A DNA stretch of 64,000 nucleotides from Streptacidiphilus fuscans (GTDB lineage Bacteria; Actinomycetota; Actinomycetes; Streptomycetales; Streptomycetaceae): contig NZ_JADPRT010000026.1 of NCBI RefSeq assembly GCF_015690355.1, positions 31,893-95,892 of the forward strand, in the 5' to 3' direction. A model generated the notes under the pieces. The model did no database searches, was not told the origin of the DNA, and was given only the letters and a program-made list of their open reading frames with translations. The position numbers and the translations under genes were made by a program. Shown in pieces: positions 25,378-34,269 of this stretch (its first letter is position 1; every line of letters starts with the position of its first letter).

Positions 25378-26817
25378 TCACCGCGCGAAGCTGGTGGCCC
25401 TGCTCTCGCGGATCACCGTGATCCGGATCTGGCCCGGATAGGTCAGCTCCGCCTCGACCTCGCGGGCCACGTCCTTGGCGATGACCTGTGCCTGGATGTC
25501 GTCCACCGCCTCCGGGAGGACCATCACCCGGACCTCGCGCCCGGCCTGCATCGCGTAGACCTTGGTCACGCCCTCGTGGCGGCGGGCGATCTGCTCCAGC
25601 TTCTCCATCCGGCGGGCGTGCAGCTCCACCGACTCGCGCCGCGCGCCCGGGCGTCCCCCGGAGCAGGCGTCCGCCGCCTGGGTCAGCACCGCCTCGATCG
25701 TCTGCGGCTCGACCTCGTTGTGGTGCGCGGCGACGGCATGCACCACCTCCTCCGACTCGCCGTAACGGCGGACGAGTTCCGCGCCGATCATCGCGTGGCT
25801 GCCCTCCGTCACCGCTGCCCCGCCGACCGGTTGCGCGGCGACGGTGACCGCCTTCCCTATGTCGTGCAGCAACGTGCAGCGCTTGACCAGGACCGGGTCG
25901 ACCTGCAACTCCGCCGCCATCATTCCGGCGATGTGGGCGGACTCGACCAGATGGCCCAGCACGTTCTGGCCGTAGGAAGTCCGGTAGCGCAACCGCCCCA
26001 GCAGGCGCAGCAGTTCGGGGTGGAGCTCGTCCACGCCCACCTCGGCGACCGCGTCCTGCGCGGCGGCGGCGCAGAGCCGCTCCACCTGCAGTTGGTTGCG
26101 CTCGTGGGCGTCCTCGATCCGCTGCGGGTGGATCCGGCCGTCGGCGATCAGCTCCTCCAGCGTCAGCCGGGCCACCTCGCGGCGGACCGGGTCGAAGCAG
26201 GAGAGCAGCACCGACTCCGGGGTGTCGTCGATCACCAGATTGACGCCGGTCACCGCCTCGAAGGAACGGATGTTGCGGCCTTCGCGGCCGATGATCCGGC
26301 CCTTCATCTCCTCGTTCGGCAGTCGGAGCGCGGTCACCACGGAATCCGCCGTCTGCCGCGCCGCCAGGCGCTGCACCGCCGACGCGACGATCTCCCTGGC
26401 CCGGGCCTCCCCCTCGGCGCGCGCCTGGCGTTCGAGCTCACGGACCGTCAGCACGGCCTCCCGCTTGGCCTGCTGCTCGATCGCGTGGATCAGCTCGGCA
26501 CGGGCCTCCGCCGCGCTCAGCCCGGCGGCGTGTTCCAAGGTCCGGCGTCGTTCCGCACCCAGCTCCTCGGTGCGGACCGCCAGTTCGGCCGCGGCCTGGG
26601 CCGCCTCGCGCTCACGCTCGTGCAGACGGCGCTGCTCGGCGTCGAGCCGGACCTCCCGCTCGGCGTTGCGCTGCTCCCTGCGCTCCAGCTCGGCGGCGCG
26701 TTCCCGTGCACCGCGCAGCAGTTGGCGTACCGCCAGAGTGGCGACCAGCACCAGGATCAACCCGAGCGACAGCGAGAGCAGCGGAACCGCGTCCGTGGTG
26801 CCCAATGCCAGATCCAT
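25378..26817 (-). CDS. rny: Ribonuclease Y
   Basis: 479-aa membrane-anchored endoribonuclease. An N-terminal TM helix (VPLLSLSLGLILVLVATLAV) leads into a long Arg/Glu-rich coiled coil (about residues 35-150), a KH domain (GRIIGREGRNIRSFEAVTG) and an HD domain (CTLLHDIGKAV) with the metal-binding His-Asp pair, then the C-terminal RNase Y region. GGGGAGG lies 6-7 nt before the ATG. Slightly shorter than Firmicute homologues (about 520 aa). It initiates bulk mRNA decay and turnover of structured leaders. Separated from recX by about 200 bp with no evident gene. Confidence 0.93.
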   Translation of the reverse strand: MDLALGTTDAVPLLSLSLGLILVLVATLAVRQLLRGARERAAELERREQRNAEREVRLDAEQRRLHEREREAAQAAAELAVRTEELGAERRRTLEHAAGLSAAEARAELIHAIEQQAKREAVLTVRELERQARAEGEARAREIVASAVQRLAARQTADSVVTALRLPNEEMKGRIIGREGRNIRSFEAVTGVNLVIDDTPESVLLSCFDPVRREVARLTLEELIADGRIHPQRIEDAHERNQLQVERLCAAAAQDAVAEVGVDELHPELLRLLGRLRYRTSYGQNVLGHLVESAHIAGMMAAELQVDPVLVKRCTLLHDIGKAVTVAAQPVGGAAVTEGSHAMIGAELVRRYGESEEVVHAVAAHHNEVEPQTIEAVLTQAADACSGGRPGARRESVELHARRMEKLEQIARRHEGVTKVYAMQAGREVRVMVLPEAVDDIQAQVIAKDVAREVEAELTYPGQIRITVIRESRATSFAR

Positions 26818-27024
26818 CGGCCCTCCCCGTCCGGGCGCGGGAGCACGCCGCGATCACGGTGCGATCTCGGTGCGAGGTGAGCAGAGGCCCCTCATCGCTC
26901 ATGGCGAGGCTAGGTGGGTGTTACGAAACGGTCAAGATGGCGACCATTCCGGACCTCGCCGGGCAAATGCTTCGCACCGTCACGACCGTTGGGGTATCGG
27001 GAAGTTGGGCCACCCACGGGCCGC

Positions 27025-27768
27025 TCACTCCATCGACTCCAGGTCGAAAGTCTCCGGACCGGACTGCTCCGGATCGAACGACTCCGCGTCGAGCGCCGAG
27101 CGGACCACGCGCAGGGCGAGGCCCTCCGGGTAGCCGCGTCGGGCCAGCATGCCTGCCAGGCGACGCAGCCGGACCTGGCGCTCCAGCCCGGCCGTGGAGC
27201 GAAGCTTGCGCTCCACCAGACGTCGGGCCGCCGCCTCCTCGTCCTCCGGTTCGACCTGGGCCACGGCGCGCTGCACCAGGTCGCCCGCCACACCCTTGGC
27301 CCGCAGTTCGCTGGCCAACGCCCGTCGAGCCAGGCCTCGATGGCGCTGCCGCTGCTCCACCCACGCCTCGGCATAGGCGGCGTCGTCGATCAGGCCGACC
27401 TGCTCCAGCCGGTCGAGGACCTCCTCGGCCACCTCGTCCGGGATCTCCTTACGCCGCAGGGCATCCGCCAACTGCCGCCGGGTGCGTGCGGACCCGGTGA
27501 GCTGCCGGAGGCAGATGTCCCGTGCCCGCGCGGCGGGATCGGTGACCTCCGCGCGCGACTCGTTCCCCTCGTCGTCCTCGCCGCGTTCGCGCCGCTTGCG
27601 CCCGCCACGCCTGCGCGTCCTGGCGGCGACCGCCGGTGTCGGCTCGGTGGCGAAGGGCGCAGGGCTCGGATCCGTCTCCGGACCCGCAAGGTTCTCCTGC
27701 TGCTCCTCCTCGCCACCGATGCCGTTGGCACACCAGTCGCGCGGCCCCCAGGCGCTGTCGCTGCTCAC
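27025..27768 (-). CDS. recX: Recombination regulator RecX
   Basis: 247-aa RecA-filament modulator. The N-terminal 75 residues are disordered and charged (RTRRRGGRKRRERGEDDEGNE), as in other actinobacterial RecX proteins. Three helical RecX repeats follow, including ARDICLRQLTGSARTRRQLADAL and AAYAEAWVEQRQRHRGLARRAL. The GTG start lies 5 bp after the recA stop, so it is co-transcribed with recA and shares its damage-induced promoter. Confidence 0.95.
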   Translation of the reverse strand: MSSDSAWGPRDWCANGIGGEEEQQENLAGPETDPSPAPFATEPTPAVAARTRRRGGRKRRERGEDDEGNESRAEVTDPAARARDICLRQLTGSARTRRQLADALRRKEIPDEVAEEVLDRLEQVGLIDDAAYAEAWVEQRQRHRGLARRALASELRAKGVAGDLVQRAVAQVEPEDEEAAARRLVERKLRSTAGLERQVRLRRLAGMLARRGYPEGLALRVVRSALDAESFDPEQSGPETFDLESME

Positions 27769-27773
27769 CGGGC

Positions 27774-28931
27774 TCAGGCCTTGGCCTCCACCGGGACGGC
27801 CTCCGCGGCGGGCTTCGCCGGGACGGCGTCGGCGGCAGCGGCCTTCGCCTTGGAGCCCCGGGCGGCCGGCGTCTTGGCGGCGGCCGGAGCGGCAGCCTCG
27901 GCCACGACGGGCGCGGCGGTCTCTGCGACGTCGAGCTTCGGGCCGATGCCCAGCTTCTCCTTGATCTTCTTCTCGACCTCGTCGGCGAGGTCCGGGTTGT
28001 CCCGCAGGAAGTTGCGGGCGTTCTCCTTGCCCTGGCCGAGCTGGTCGCCCTCGTAGGTGTACCAGGCGCCCGACTTGCGGATGAAGCCGTGCTCCACGCC
28101 CATGTCGATCAGGCTGCCCTCGCGGCTGATGCCCTGGCCGTAGATGATGTCGAACTCGGCCTGCTTGAACGGCGAGGCGACCTTGTTCTTGACGACCTTG
28201 ACGCGGGTGCGGTTACCGACCGCCTCCGTGCCGTCCTTGAGGGTCTCGATCCGGCGGATGTCGAGACGGACCGAGGCGTAGAACTTCAGCGCGCGGCCAC
28301 CGGTCGTGGTCTCCGGCGAGCCGAACATCACGCCGACCTTCTCACGGAGCTGGTTGATGAAGATCGCGGTGCACTTCGTCTGGTTGAGCGCACCGGTGAT
28401 CTTGCGCAGCGCCTGGCTCATCAGTCGGGCCTGGAGGCCGACGTGCGAGTCACCCATCTCGCCCTCGATCTCGGCGCGCGGCACCAGGGCGGCCACGGAG
28501 TCGATGACGATGAGGTCGACGGCGCCGGAGCGGATCAGCATGTCCGTGATCTCCAGCGCCTGCTCACCCGTGTCGGGCTGGGAGACCAGCAGCGCGTCGG
28601 TGTCGACGCCGAGCTTCTTGGCGTACTCCGGGTCGAGCGCGTGCTCGGCGTCGACGAAGGCGACGATGCCGCCGGCCTTCTGCGCGTTGGCCACGGCGTG
28701 CAGGGTGAGCGTGGTCTTACCGCTGGACTCCGGGCCGTAGACCTCGACCACACGACCGCGCGGCAGACCGCCGACCCCGAGGGCGACGTCGAGCGCGATC
28801 GAACCTGTGGGGATCACCTCGATCGGAGCCCGCGCCTCGTCGCCGAGACGCATGACGGAGCCCTTGCCGAACTGTCGCTCGATCTGGGCGAGGGCTGTCT
28901 CGAGAGCCCGCTCGCGGTCGTTCGCTGCCAT
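27774..28931 (-). CDS. recA: Recombinase RecA
   Basis: 385-aa DNA-strand-exchange ATPase and SOS co-protease. Walker A GPESSGKTTL, Walker B LIVIDSVAALVP, the L1/L2 loops (EIEGEMGDSHVG, FINQLREKVGVMFGSPETTTGG) and an Ala/Lys/Pro-rich actinobacterial C-terminal tail are all visible. The ATG at 28931 (MAANDRERALETAL) has AAGGTGG 5 nt upstream; the frame is open 13 codons further but overlaps promoter DNA. It has no intein. Followed by recX. Two damage-response signals lie upstream (see 28976-28998 and 29060-29071). Confidence 0.98.
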   Translation of the reverse strand: MAANDRERALETALAQIERQFGKGSVMRLGDEARAPIEVIPTGSIALDVALGVGGLPRGRVVEVYGPESSGKTTLTLHAVANAQKAGGIVAFVDAEHALDPEYAKKLGVDTDALLVSQPDTGEQALEITDMLIRSGAVDLIVIDSVAALVPRAEIEGEMGDSHVGLQARLMSQALRKITGALNQTKCTAIFINQLREKVGVMFGSPETTTGGRALKFYASVRLDIRRIETLKDGTEAVGNRTRVKVVKNKVASPFKQAEFDIIYGQGISREGSLIDMGVEHGFIRKSGAWYTYEGDQLGQGKENARNFLRDNPDLADEVEKKIKEKLGIGPKLDVAETAAPVVAEAAAPAAAKTPAARGSKAKAAAADAVPAKPAAEAVPVEAKA

Positions 28932-28975
28932 GGGTGCCACCTTGGGGGTCTGTGCTGAACGCTTCATCACCGAAG

Positions 28976-28998
28976 ACGCTAGCGCGCACCACTGACAA
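28976..28998 (-). promoter_or_regulatory. RecA-NDp (PafBC-type) promoter of recA
   Basis: On the minus strand TTGTCAGTG (28998-28990), an 8-nt spacer, then TAGCGT (28981-28976). This is an exact fit to the TTGTCRGTG-N8-TANNNT pattern of LexA-independent DNA-damage promoters described in mycobacteria, which depend on the PafBC activator. The predicted transcript start is about 40 nt upstream of the recA ATG. Confidence 0.85.
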
Positions 28999-29059
28999 AC
29001 AGCCCTCCGTGAGCGCAGCCTGTGGATAACGTGCCGGATTCAGTATAGGGAACTATAGG

Positions 29060-29071
29060 GAACGTGCGTTC
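29060..29071. promoter_or_regulatory. LexA/SOS box upstream of recA
   Basis: GAACGTGCGTTC, a perfect GAAC-N4-GTTC palindrome matching the Gram-positive/actinobacterial LexA operator. It lies about 130 bp upstream of the recA start and 60 bp upstream of the -35-like element. The surrounding sequence has two AACTATAGGG-like words that could form a second, LexA-controlled promoter. The remaining bases up to 29248 show no gene. Confidence 0.85.
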
Positions 29072-29248
29072 GATTCTTGCACTCCGCCACGCCGCCCGCC
29101 CCTGACCTGCTACTGTCCCCGCCGACTTCCTCGATGGTGTCTTCGGAGTTGTCCTCGGAGTTCTCCTCCGTGCTCTCTAGAACGACTGGTCGACGATTCG
29201 GTCACGCGACGCAGAAACCCGGCAGGGCCCTCGCCTCAGACCTCCTCG

Positions 29249-29839
29249 TCAGACCTCCTCGTCGGTCTCGTAGGGGAAGCGCGCCGACGGCGCCTCCTGC
29301 GCGAAGAAGGTCTTGGCGCGGACCATCGCCCGCTCGTCGTCCAGCACCTGCCCGGGACGGCTGCCGTTGCCGAGCAGGACGCCGCCGAAGCGCATGCCCA
29401 TGTACGCCGCACTGTGGTTGAGGGACAGCACCAGCGGCTGGGCGACCTCCTCCTCGGCGTGGGCCAGCGCGGTCACGCCCCACAGCGTGCGACCGGCCAT
29501 CCGGTCCTTGAAGCCGGGCTCCGGCGTACTCAACCACCGGGACCAGTAGTCGAGGTAGCGCTTGGCGTAGGCGGAGAGCGAGTACCAGTACAGCGGCGAG
29601 ACGATCACCACGTCCGTCGCGGCCAGCGTCGCCTGCCGCAGCAGTTCCTCGTGCTCCTGCTCCGGCCAGCCCGCGTCGTCGTGCCGGGTGTCCCGGAAGT
29701 CCGGCAGGCGCAGCTCGGCGAGGTCCAGCCAACGCCGCTCGGTCCCGGCCGGCAGCTGCTCCGCCGCGCGGCGGGCGAGCAACTCGGTGTTGCCGTCCGG
29801 CCGGGCGCTGGCGAGAAGGAAGAGGAACGAACGGGACAC
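29249..29839 (-). CDS. NADPH-dependent FMN reductase/flavodoxin-like oxidoreductase
   Basis: 196-aa flavodoxin-fold protein. The phosphate-binding loop LASARPDGNTELLARRAAEQL binds FMN, and VVIVSPLYWYSLSAYAKRYLDYWSRW is the conserved second FMN loop of the NAD(P)H-dependent quinone/FMN reductase family. The GTG at 29839 has GGAG 7 nt upstream. The frame is open much further 5', but those residues are Arg/Pro-rich read-through. Likely reduces flavins, quinones or nitroaromatics in the cytoplasm. Lies between recA and a DUF3046 gene. Confidence 0.88.
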   Translation of the reverse strand: MSRSFLFLLASARPDGNTELLARRAAEQLPAGTERRWLDLAELRLPDFRDTRHDDAGWPEQEHEELLRQATLAATDVVIVSPLYWYSLSAYAKRYLDYWSRWLSTPEPGFKDRMAGRTLWGVTALAHAEEEVAQPLVLSLNHSAAYMGMRFGGVLLGNGSRPGQVLDDERAMVRAKTFFAQEAPSARFPYETDEEV

Positions 29840-30002
29840 GGACGACTCCGTCGGTCGGGGCGCGTCCCCGCCCGCCGCTGAGCGCAGGGCTGTCAGGGCG
29901 ACGGTCGGGGGCGGCCGTGCGGATCGGCGATCGAGCGATGCGTGATCGCCTGCACCGACCGCAACCCCGGCTTCACGGCCCGATATTCCGCGGCGTCGCG
30001 GA

Positions 30003-30197
30003 CTACTGCCGTGACGCGGGCACCCCCATCGACGCGCAGACGACCCGCCACACGTCCTTGGCCTCCCAGCCCGCGTCCAGCGCCTCGCGGACGGTCCGGC
30101 CACCGAGCCCGCTCATCACGTGGTCGGTCGCGAAGCTCTCCGCGTAGGCCTCACCGAAGTGGGCGTACATCCTCTTCCAGAACTCGGTCAGACGCAT
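30003..30197 (-). CDS. DUF3046 domain protein
   Basis: 64-aa protein with the DUF3046 pattern MRLTEFWKRMYAHFGEAYAESFATDHVMSGLGGRTVREALDAG and WRVVCASMGVP. The family is restricted to actinobacteria and commonly found close to recA/recX; its function is unknown. The ATG at 30197 is preferred because homologues begin MRLTEFW; no strong ribosome site is seen. Confidence 0.9.
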   Translation of the reverse strand: MRLTEFWKRMYAHFGEAYAESFATDHVMSGLGGRTVREALDAGWEAKDVWRVVCASMGVPASRQ

Positions 30198-30270
30198 GTG
30201 CCCAGTATCCGTCACCGCCCGGGGGACGCCCGGGGCCCGCCCCGGGCGCGAGCGGGGCCCGCCCGGAAGG

Positions 30271-31524
30271 TCAGCCCGGCTCGGTCGGACGCAGTTCGTG
30301 CAGCGTGAACGCCGTCAGCATCACCGCGTAGCCGCGCGGCGAGGTGACGTCGACGCCGGTCAGCTCGCCGGCGCGGGCCAGTCGGTTGTCGACCGTGTTC
30401 GGATGCAGACCGAGCTCGCGGGCCGTGCCGCGCCGGTCCTGCTGCAGGTCGAGGTAGACCCGGAGCGTGTCGAGCAGCTCCGGACGGTCGGCCAAGGGGG
30501 CCAGCAGTCCGGCCAGCGCGGAGCTGCTCTCGTCGCCCCGGGACAGGTGGTACTCCAACAGGACGTCGTCGAGCCGGTAGTGACCGGGCTTCCGGCCGAG
30601 CGCCCGGACCAGGCGGAGCACCTCGACGGCGGTCCGCCCGGCCGCGGCGATCCGCGCCGGATCCTCGGCGACGGCAGCGGCCACCCACACGTCGGACCCG
30701 CAGGCCTCACCGATTCGCTCGCCCAACCCCTCGGGCACCCCTTCGGGCGGCGCGCCTGAAGCCTGCCCGCGCGGGACGAGTGCCCGGCCGCCCTCCGCCT
30801 CGACGACGGCCAACACCTCGGGCCCGAAGGCCCGTTCCAGCACGGTCTGGACACGCCGTGTCCACCGCCCCAGAGCGATCGGCCGCTCGGCCGAGGGCTC
30901 CCGGGACGGAGCTGTAGCGAAGGCCACCACCAGCGCTCCGCGTGCCAGCCCGTTCTCCTCGATCCGGCCGGGCAGCACCGGGAATCCGGCCAGCAGCGCA
31001 CGGGCGAGGGTGCGACGCGCCTCCCGCCGCTCCGCCGTCAGCGCCGACTGCTCGTCCAGGTACGTCTCCGCGACCACGCCGATCAACCGGGACTGGGTGC
31101 TGAGGAGCAGGTCCGCGAGCTCCGCCAGGGCCGCCTCGTCCCCCGGCCCGGCCTCCTCGCGCAGTGCGGCGAAGAGCGCATGCTGGCTCACCAGGTGGAT
31201 GCGGAGCAGCAGTTGGAGCGGCATCCCCTCCTCCGCGCGCTGGGCGGCGCGTTCCCGGAAGAGCCGGAACTCCTCCGGCAGCCCGGCCCGCCCCTCTCGG
31301 ACGACGGTGAAGAAGAGCCGGAGGCCGTGCCGGACGGTGGCGGCCATCTCGGTGTGCTTCACGTCCTCCGGCAGGTCCCGGTACGCGGAGAGGACGGCGA
31401 AGTCCGCGCCGGTGATCCGGCGCGCGAGCTCGTTGACGCGCGGCTCACAACGCGCCGCGAGGGCACGGGCCCGTTCCGACAGGGCGGCAGCCGCGACGGC
31501 GTCCCGCTCCCGGTCGCGTTCCAT
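30271..31524 (-). CDS. PucR/CdaR-type helix-turn-helix regulator
   Basis: 417-aa regulator. The N-terminal helical region (about 1-180) is of the RsbR-like/PucR type. The C-terminus has the PucR HTH_30 domain: LLDTLRVYLDLQQDRRGTARELGLHPNTVDNRLARAGELTGVDV. GGGAGG 5 nt before the ATG at 31524. Transcribed divergently from an MFS transporter gene across 180 bp, so it most likely regulates that transporter. The effector may be the transported organic acid (inference). Confidence 0.88.
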   Translation of the reverse strand: MERDRERDAVAAAALSERARALAARCEPRVNELARRITGADFAVLSAYRDLPEDVKHTEMAATVRHGLRLFFTVVREGRAGLPEEFRLFRERAAQRAEEGMPLQLLLRIHLVSQHALFAALREEAGPGDEAALAELADLLLSTQSRLIGVVAETYLDEQSALTAERREARRTLARALLAGFPVLPGRIEENGLARGALVVAFATAPSREPSAERPIALGRWTRRVQTVLERAFGPEVLAVVEAEGGRALVPRGQASGAPPEGVPEGLGERIGEACGSDVWVAAAVAEDPARIAAAGRTAVEVLRLVRALGRKPGHYRLDDVLLEYHLSRGDESSSALAGLLAPLADRPELLDTLRVYLDLQQDRRGTARELGLHPNTVDNRLARAGELTGVDVTSPRGYAVMLTAFTLHELRPTEPG

Positions 31525-31704
31525 CCGCACCTCCCGTCGCTGCTCGCCCCACACATGGGGCTGCGGCTGTGACGGATCACAGTATCCGTCGACTGCCGTT
31601 GTGACGCGCTCCGTTGTCCCAGGCCGTGGCCACGGCGCAGACTCCTGGATCACCGGCCCCGGCAATCACCGCCCTGGTCCCGTCGCTCTCCCGGAGGTTC
31701 GCCC

Positions 31705-33069
31705 GTGACCACTGTCTCCTCGGGCGGGGCGGGCAAGCCGACAGCCGCGCCGGGCACCGGCAGGGCGGGTGGCCCGGCGAGCTCGGGGGCGTGGCGGGCG
31801 ACCTGGTTGCTGCTGGCCTTCATGCTGATCAACTTCGCGGACAAGACCGTGCTCGGTCTGGCCGCGACGCCGATGATGCACGACCTGCACATCACCCACG
31901 CCCAGTACGGACAGGCCGCGGCCGCGTTCTTCGCGCTGTTCAGCCTGGCGGCGCTGGGTGTCTCGGCGCTCACCCGACGGGTCAGCACGACCAGGCTGCT
32001 GCTGGTGATGGCGGTGCTGTGGTCGGCGGCGCAACTGCCCATGCTGGTCGGCGGCGCGGGCTTCGGCGTCCTGGTCGGCACCCGGGTCCTGCTCGGAGCC
32101 GCCGAAGGCCCCGCGTTCCCGGTGGCGACCCACAGCCTCTACACCTGGTTCGCCGACCGGGACCGCAGCCTGCCCACATCGGTGCTGGCGCTCGGTTCCG
32201 GGGCGGGTGTGGCGATCGCCGCGCCCGTGCTGACGGCCGTGATCACCCACGCCGGCTGGCGCTGGGGCTTCGGCGTGGTGGGCATCGCGGGCTTGCTCTG
32301 GGCGGCGCTCTGGTGCCGGTTCGGGCAGGAGGGCCCGGAACAGATCCGCGACACGGCGGTCGCCGAGACCCCGCAGATCTCTCCTGTTCCGCACGTCCGG
32401 CCCGCCCCGCACGCCCGGCCCGTCCCGCATGTCCCGCTGCGGCGGATCCTGCTGACCGGGACCTGGATCGCCTCCGCCCTGGCTGCCTTCGCCGCCTACT
32501 GGCAGACCACGTCGGCTCTGACCTGGGGCGCGGACTACCTGCGCACGGTGCTCGGCATGACAACCGATCAGGCTGGGCTGGTCACCATGGGCGCGGGACT
32601 CACCTCGACACTGGTCCTGCTGGTCTTCGGCGTCGCCGCGCAGCGCGCCCGGCGGGCGGGTGGCAGCATCGCACGGCTCGCCCCTTGGGCGGGCGGGGCG
32701 GCGGTGGTCGCGGGCCTCGCGCTGGCCGCCTTCGCCGTCGTCGGCTCGCATGCCGCGAAGGTGGCGCTGACGGTCGGGCCCTGCACGCTGTCGGTGGTGA
32801 TCCTGGTGATCTCCCAGGCCGCCTGTGCCCGGATCGCCCCGGCCCAGCAGCGCGGCGTCGTGCTCGGAGCGCTGGCCTTCGTCTACTCGCTGGCAGGCGT
32901 GCTCGCGCCGCTGGTGGTGGGCCAGTTGACGACAGGGGTGCACCTGGTCTCCGGCTACCGCACCGGTTATCTGCTCACCGCGGCCATGGTCGCCGTGTCG
33001 GGCGTGCTGGTCGCCCTGCTGGTCCGCCCGGAGCGGGACGCCGCGCGTCTGGGCATCGGACCGCAGTAG
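31705..33069 (+). CDS. MFS transporter
   Basis: 454-aa major-facilitator protein with about 12 hydrophobic helices split by a central cytoplasmic loop of Pro-His repeats (PVPHVRPAPHARPVPHV). The first helix (WLLLAFMLINFADKTVLGLAATP) and GTRVLLGAAEGPAFPVATHSLYTWF resemble anion:cation symporter (ACS) members that take up sugar acids or aromatic acids. GGAGG precedes the GTG start. Divergent from the PucR regulator; converges on azlD with only 25 bp between stops. Confidence 0.9.
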   Translation: MTTVSSGGAGKPTAAPGTGRAGGPASSGAWRATWLLLAFMLINFADKTVLGLAATPMMHDLHITHAQYGQAAAAFFALFSLAALGVSALTRRVSTTRLLLVMAVLWSAAQLPMLVGGAGFGVLVGTRVLLGAAEGPAFPVATHSLYTWFADRDRSLPTSVLALGSGAGVAIAAPVLTAVITHAGWRWGFGVVGIAGLLWAALWCRFGQEGPEQIRDTAVAETPQISPVPHVRPAPHARPVPHVPLRRILLTGTWIASALAAFAAYWQTTSALTWGADYLRTVLGMTTDQAGLVTMGAGLTSTLVLLVFGVAAQRARRAGGSIARLAPWAGGAAVVAGLALAAFAVVGSHAAKVALTVGPCTLSVVILVISQAACARIAPAQQRGVVLGALAFVYSLAGVLAPLVVGQLTTGVHLVSGYRTGYLLTAAMVAVSGVLVALLVRPERDAARLGIGPQ

Positions 33070-33094
33070 CGCCGGCGCACCGCCGGGCGGGACT

Positions 33095-33406
33095 TCAGCC
33101 CAGCGCCCGGACCCCCGCGGTGACCAGGACCGCCGTGACCACCACGACCAGGAACGGCGCGCGTCGCCAGGCGGCGAAGCCGGCGGCGGCCAGACCTGCT
33201 GCCCGGGCGTCCACGGTCAGGCCGTGGCTGCCCTGGCTGAACGTCTGCAGCGCGGTGAGTGCGGCGAGCAGCGCGACCGGTGCGAGCGCGGCGAAACGCC
33301 GGACGGTCGGCCGGTCCAACAGGCCCGTGGGGACGGACAGTCCGAGCAGCTTGAGGCCGTAGCAGCCTGCGGCGGTCCCGAGCACCGCCCACCAGGTCGC
33401 GTTCAT
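33095..33406 (-). CDS. azlD: AzlD-family branched-chain amino acid transport subunit
   Basis: 103-aa hydrophobic protein with four TM helices (WWAVLGTAAGCYGLKLLGL, FAALAPVALLAALTALQTF, AAGLAAAGFAAWRR, FLVVVVTAVLVTAGVRAL), the small subunit of the AzlCD exporter. AGGAGGG precedes the ATG, which overlaps the azlC stop by 4 bp. Exports branched-chain amino acids or analogues together with AzlC. Confidence 0.9.
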   Translation of the reverse strand: MNATWWAVLGTAAGCYGLKLLGLSVPTGLLDRPTVRRFAALAPVALLAALTALQTFSQGSHGLTVDARAAGLAAAGFAAWRRAPFLVVVVTAVLVTAGVRALG

Positions 33407-34251
33407 CGTCCCTCCTCCTTCTCGCTCTTCCCGCCGTTCACGTCCCGCCGTCGCCCGGCGCGTGCGCCCCGTGCCCAGGCGACCGCCGGGACCGCGGCCA
33501 GCGCCACCAGCACCGGAACTCCCGCAGGCAGCAGTGGAACCGCCGCCAGTGCCAGCACCGCGCCGAGCAGCCCGACCGCGCACTCCTCGCCGCCCTCGCG
33601 CAGCCGAGGGGCCAACAGCGCGAGGAAGACCGCAGGTCCGGCCACGTCCAATCCGTAGCGGGAGGTGTCGCCCAGCGCGTTCGCCCCCACGGCGCCCGCC
33701 AGGGTCGTGGCGTTCCAGACCAGGTAGAGGGTGACCCCGGTGACGGTGAAGCCGATCCGCGCCGAACGACGGTCCGGCTGGACGAGTGCGACGGCAGCGG
33801 TCTCGTCGATGACCGTCTGCGCGGCGAACGGGCGTGTCCAGCGCGGTAGTTCCAGTCGTGCGCCGAGCCGCAGCCCGTAGAAGGAGTTGCGCACGCCGAG
33901 GAAGAGCGCGCCCACCACGGCCGCGAGCGGCGCCGCCCCGGCCACCAGCGAGCCGACCAGGGCGAACTGCGACGCACCGGTGAAGACCAGCAGGCTCAGG
34001 GCGCAGGTCTGCCACACCGTCAGGTGCGCGGCCGTCCCGGTCACGCCGAAGGCCACGCCGGAGACGCCCACGGTCAGCCCGACCGCGAGCGAGTCCCGCA
34101 CCACGGCCCGATCGGGACGCCCAGCGATCGATCGCTCAGATCGCTCAGATCCATCCGGTCGAACAGATCGATCCGTCGAGTGGTCGTTTTCTTCGTCCCC
34201 GGCGGGAGATCGTTCTCCGGAGCGTTCGTGCGGCGGGCTTGAAGCGGTCAT
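33403..34251 (-). CDS. azlC: AzlC-family branched-chain amino acid permease
   Basis: 282-aa polytopic membrane protein of the AzlC/YgaZ family: LTVWQTCALSLLVFTGASQFALVGSL and NSFYGLRLGARL are characteristic. The N-terminal 50 residues are charged and low-complexity (repeated GATCGATCGCTCAGATC-like DNA around 34120-34190), so the true start may be a later GTG at about 34104. No ribosome site is seen at 34251. Begins 18 bp after the AraC regulator stop; the three genes form one unit. Confidence 0.9.
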   Translation of the reverse strand: MTASSPPHERSGERSPAGDEENDHSTDRSVRPDGSERSERSIAGRPDRAVVRDSLAVGLTVGVSGVAFGVTGTAAHLTVWQTCALSLLVFTGASQFALVGSLVAGAAPLAAVVGALFLGVRNSFYGLRLGARLELPRWTRPFAAQTVIDETAAVALVQPDRRSARIGFTVTGVTLYLVWNATTLAGAVGANALGDTSRYGLDVAGPAVFLALLAPRLREGGEECAVGLLGAVLALAAVPLLPAGVPVLVALAAVPAVAWARGARAGRRRDVNGGKSEKEEGR

Positions 34252-34269
34252 ACGGTCATGCTGACCGGA

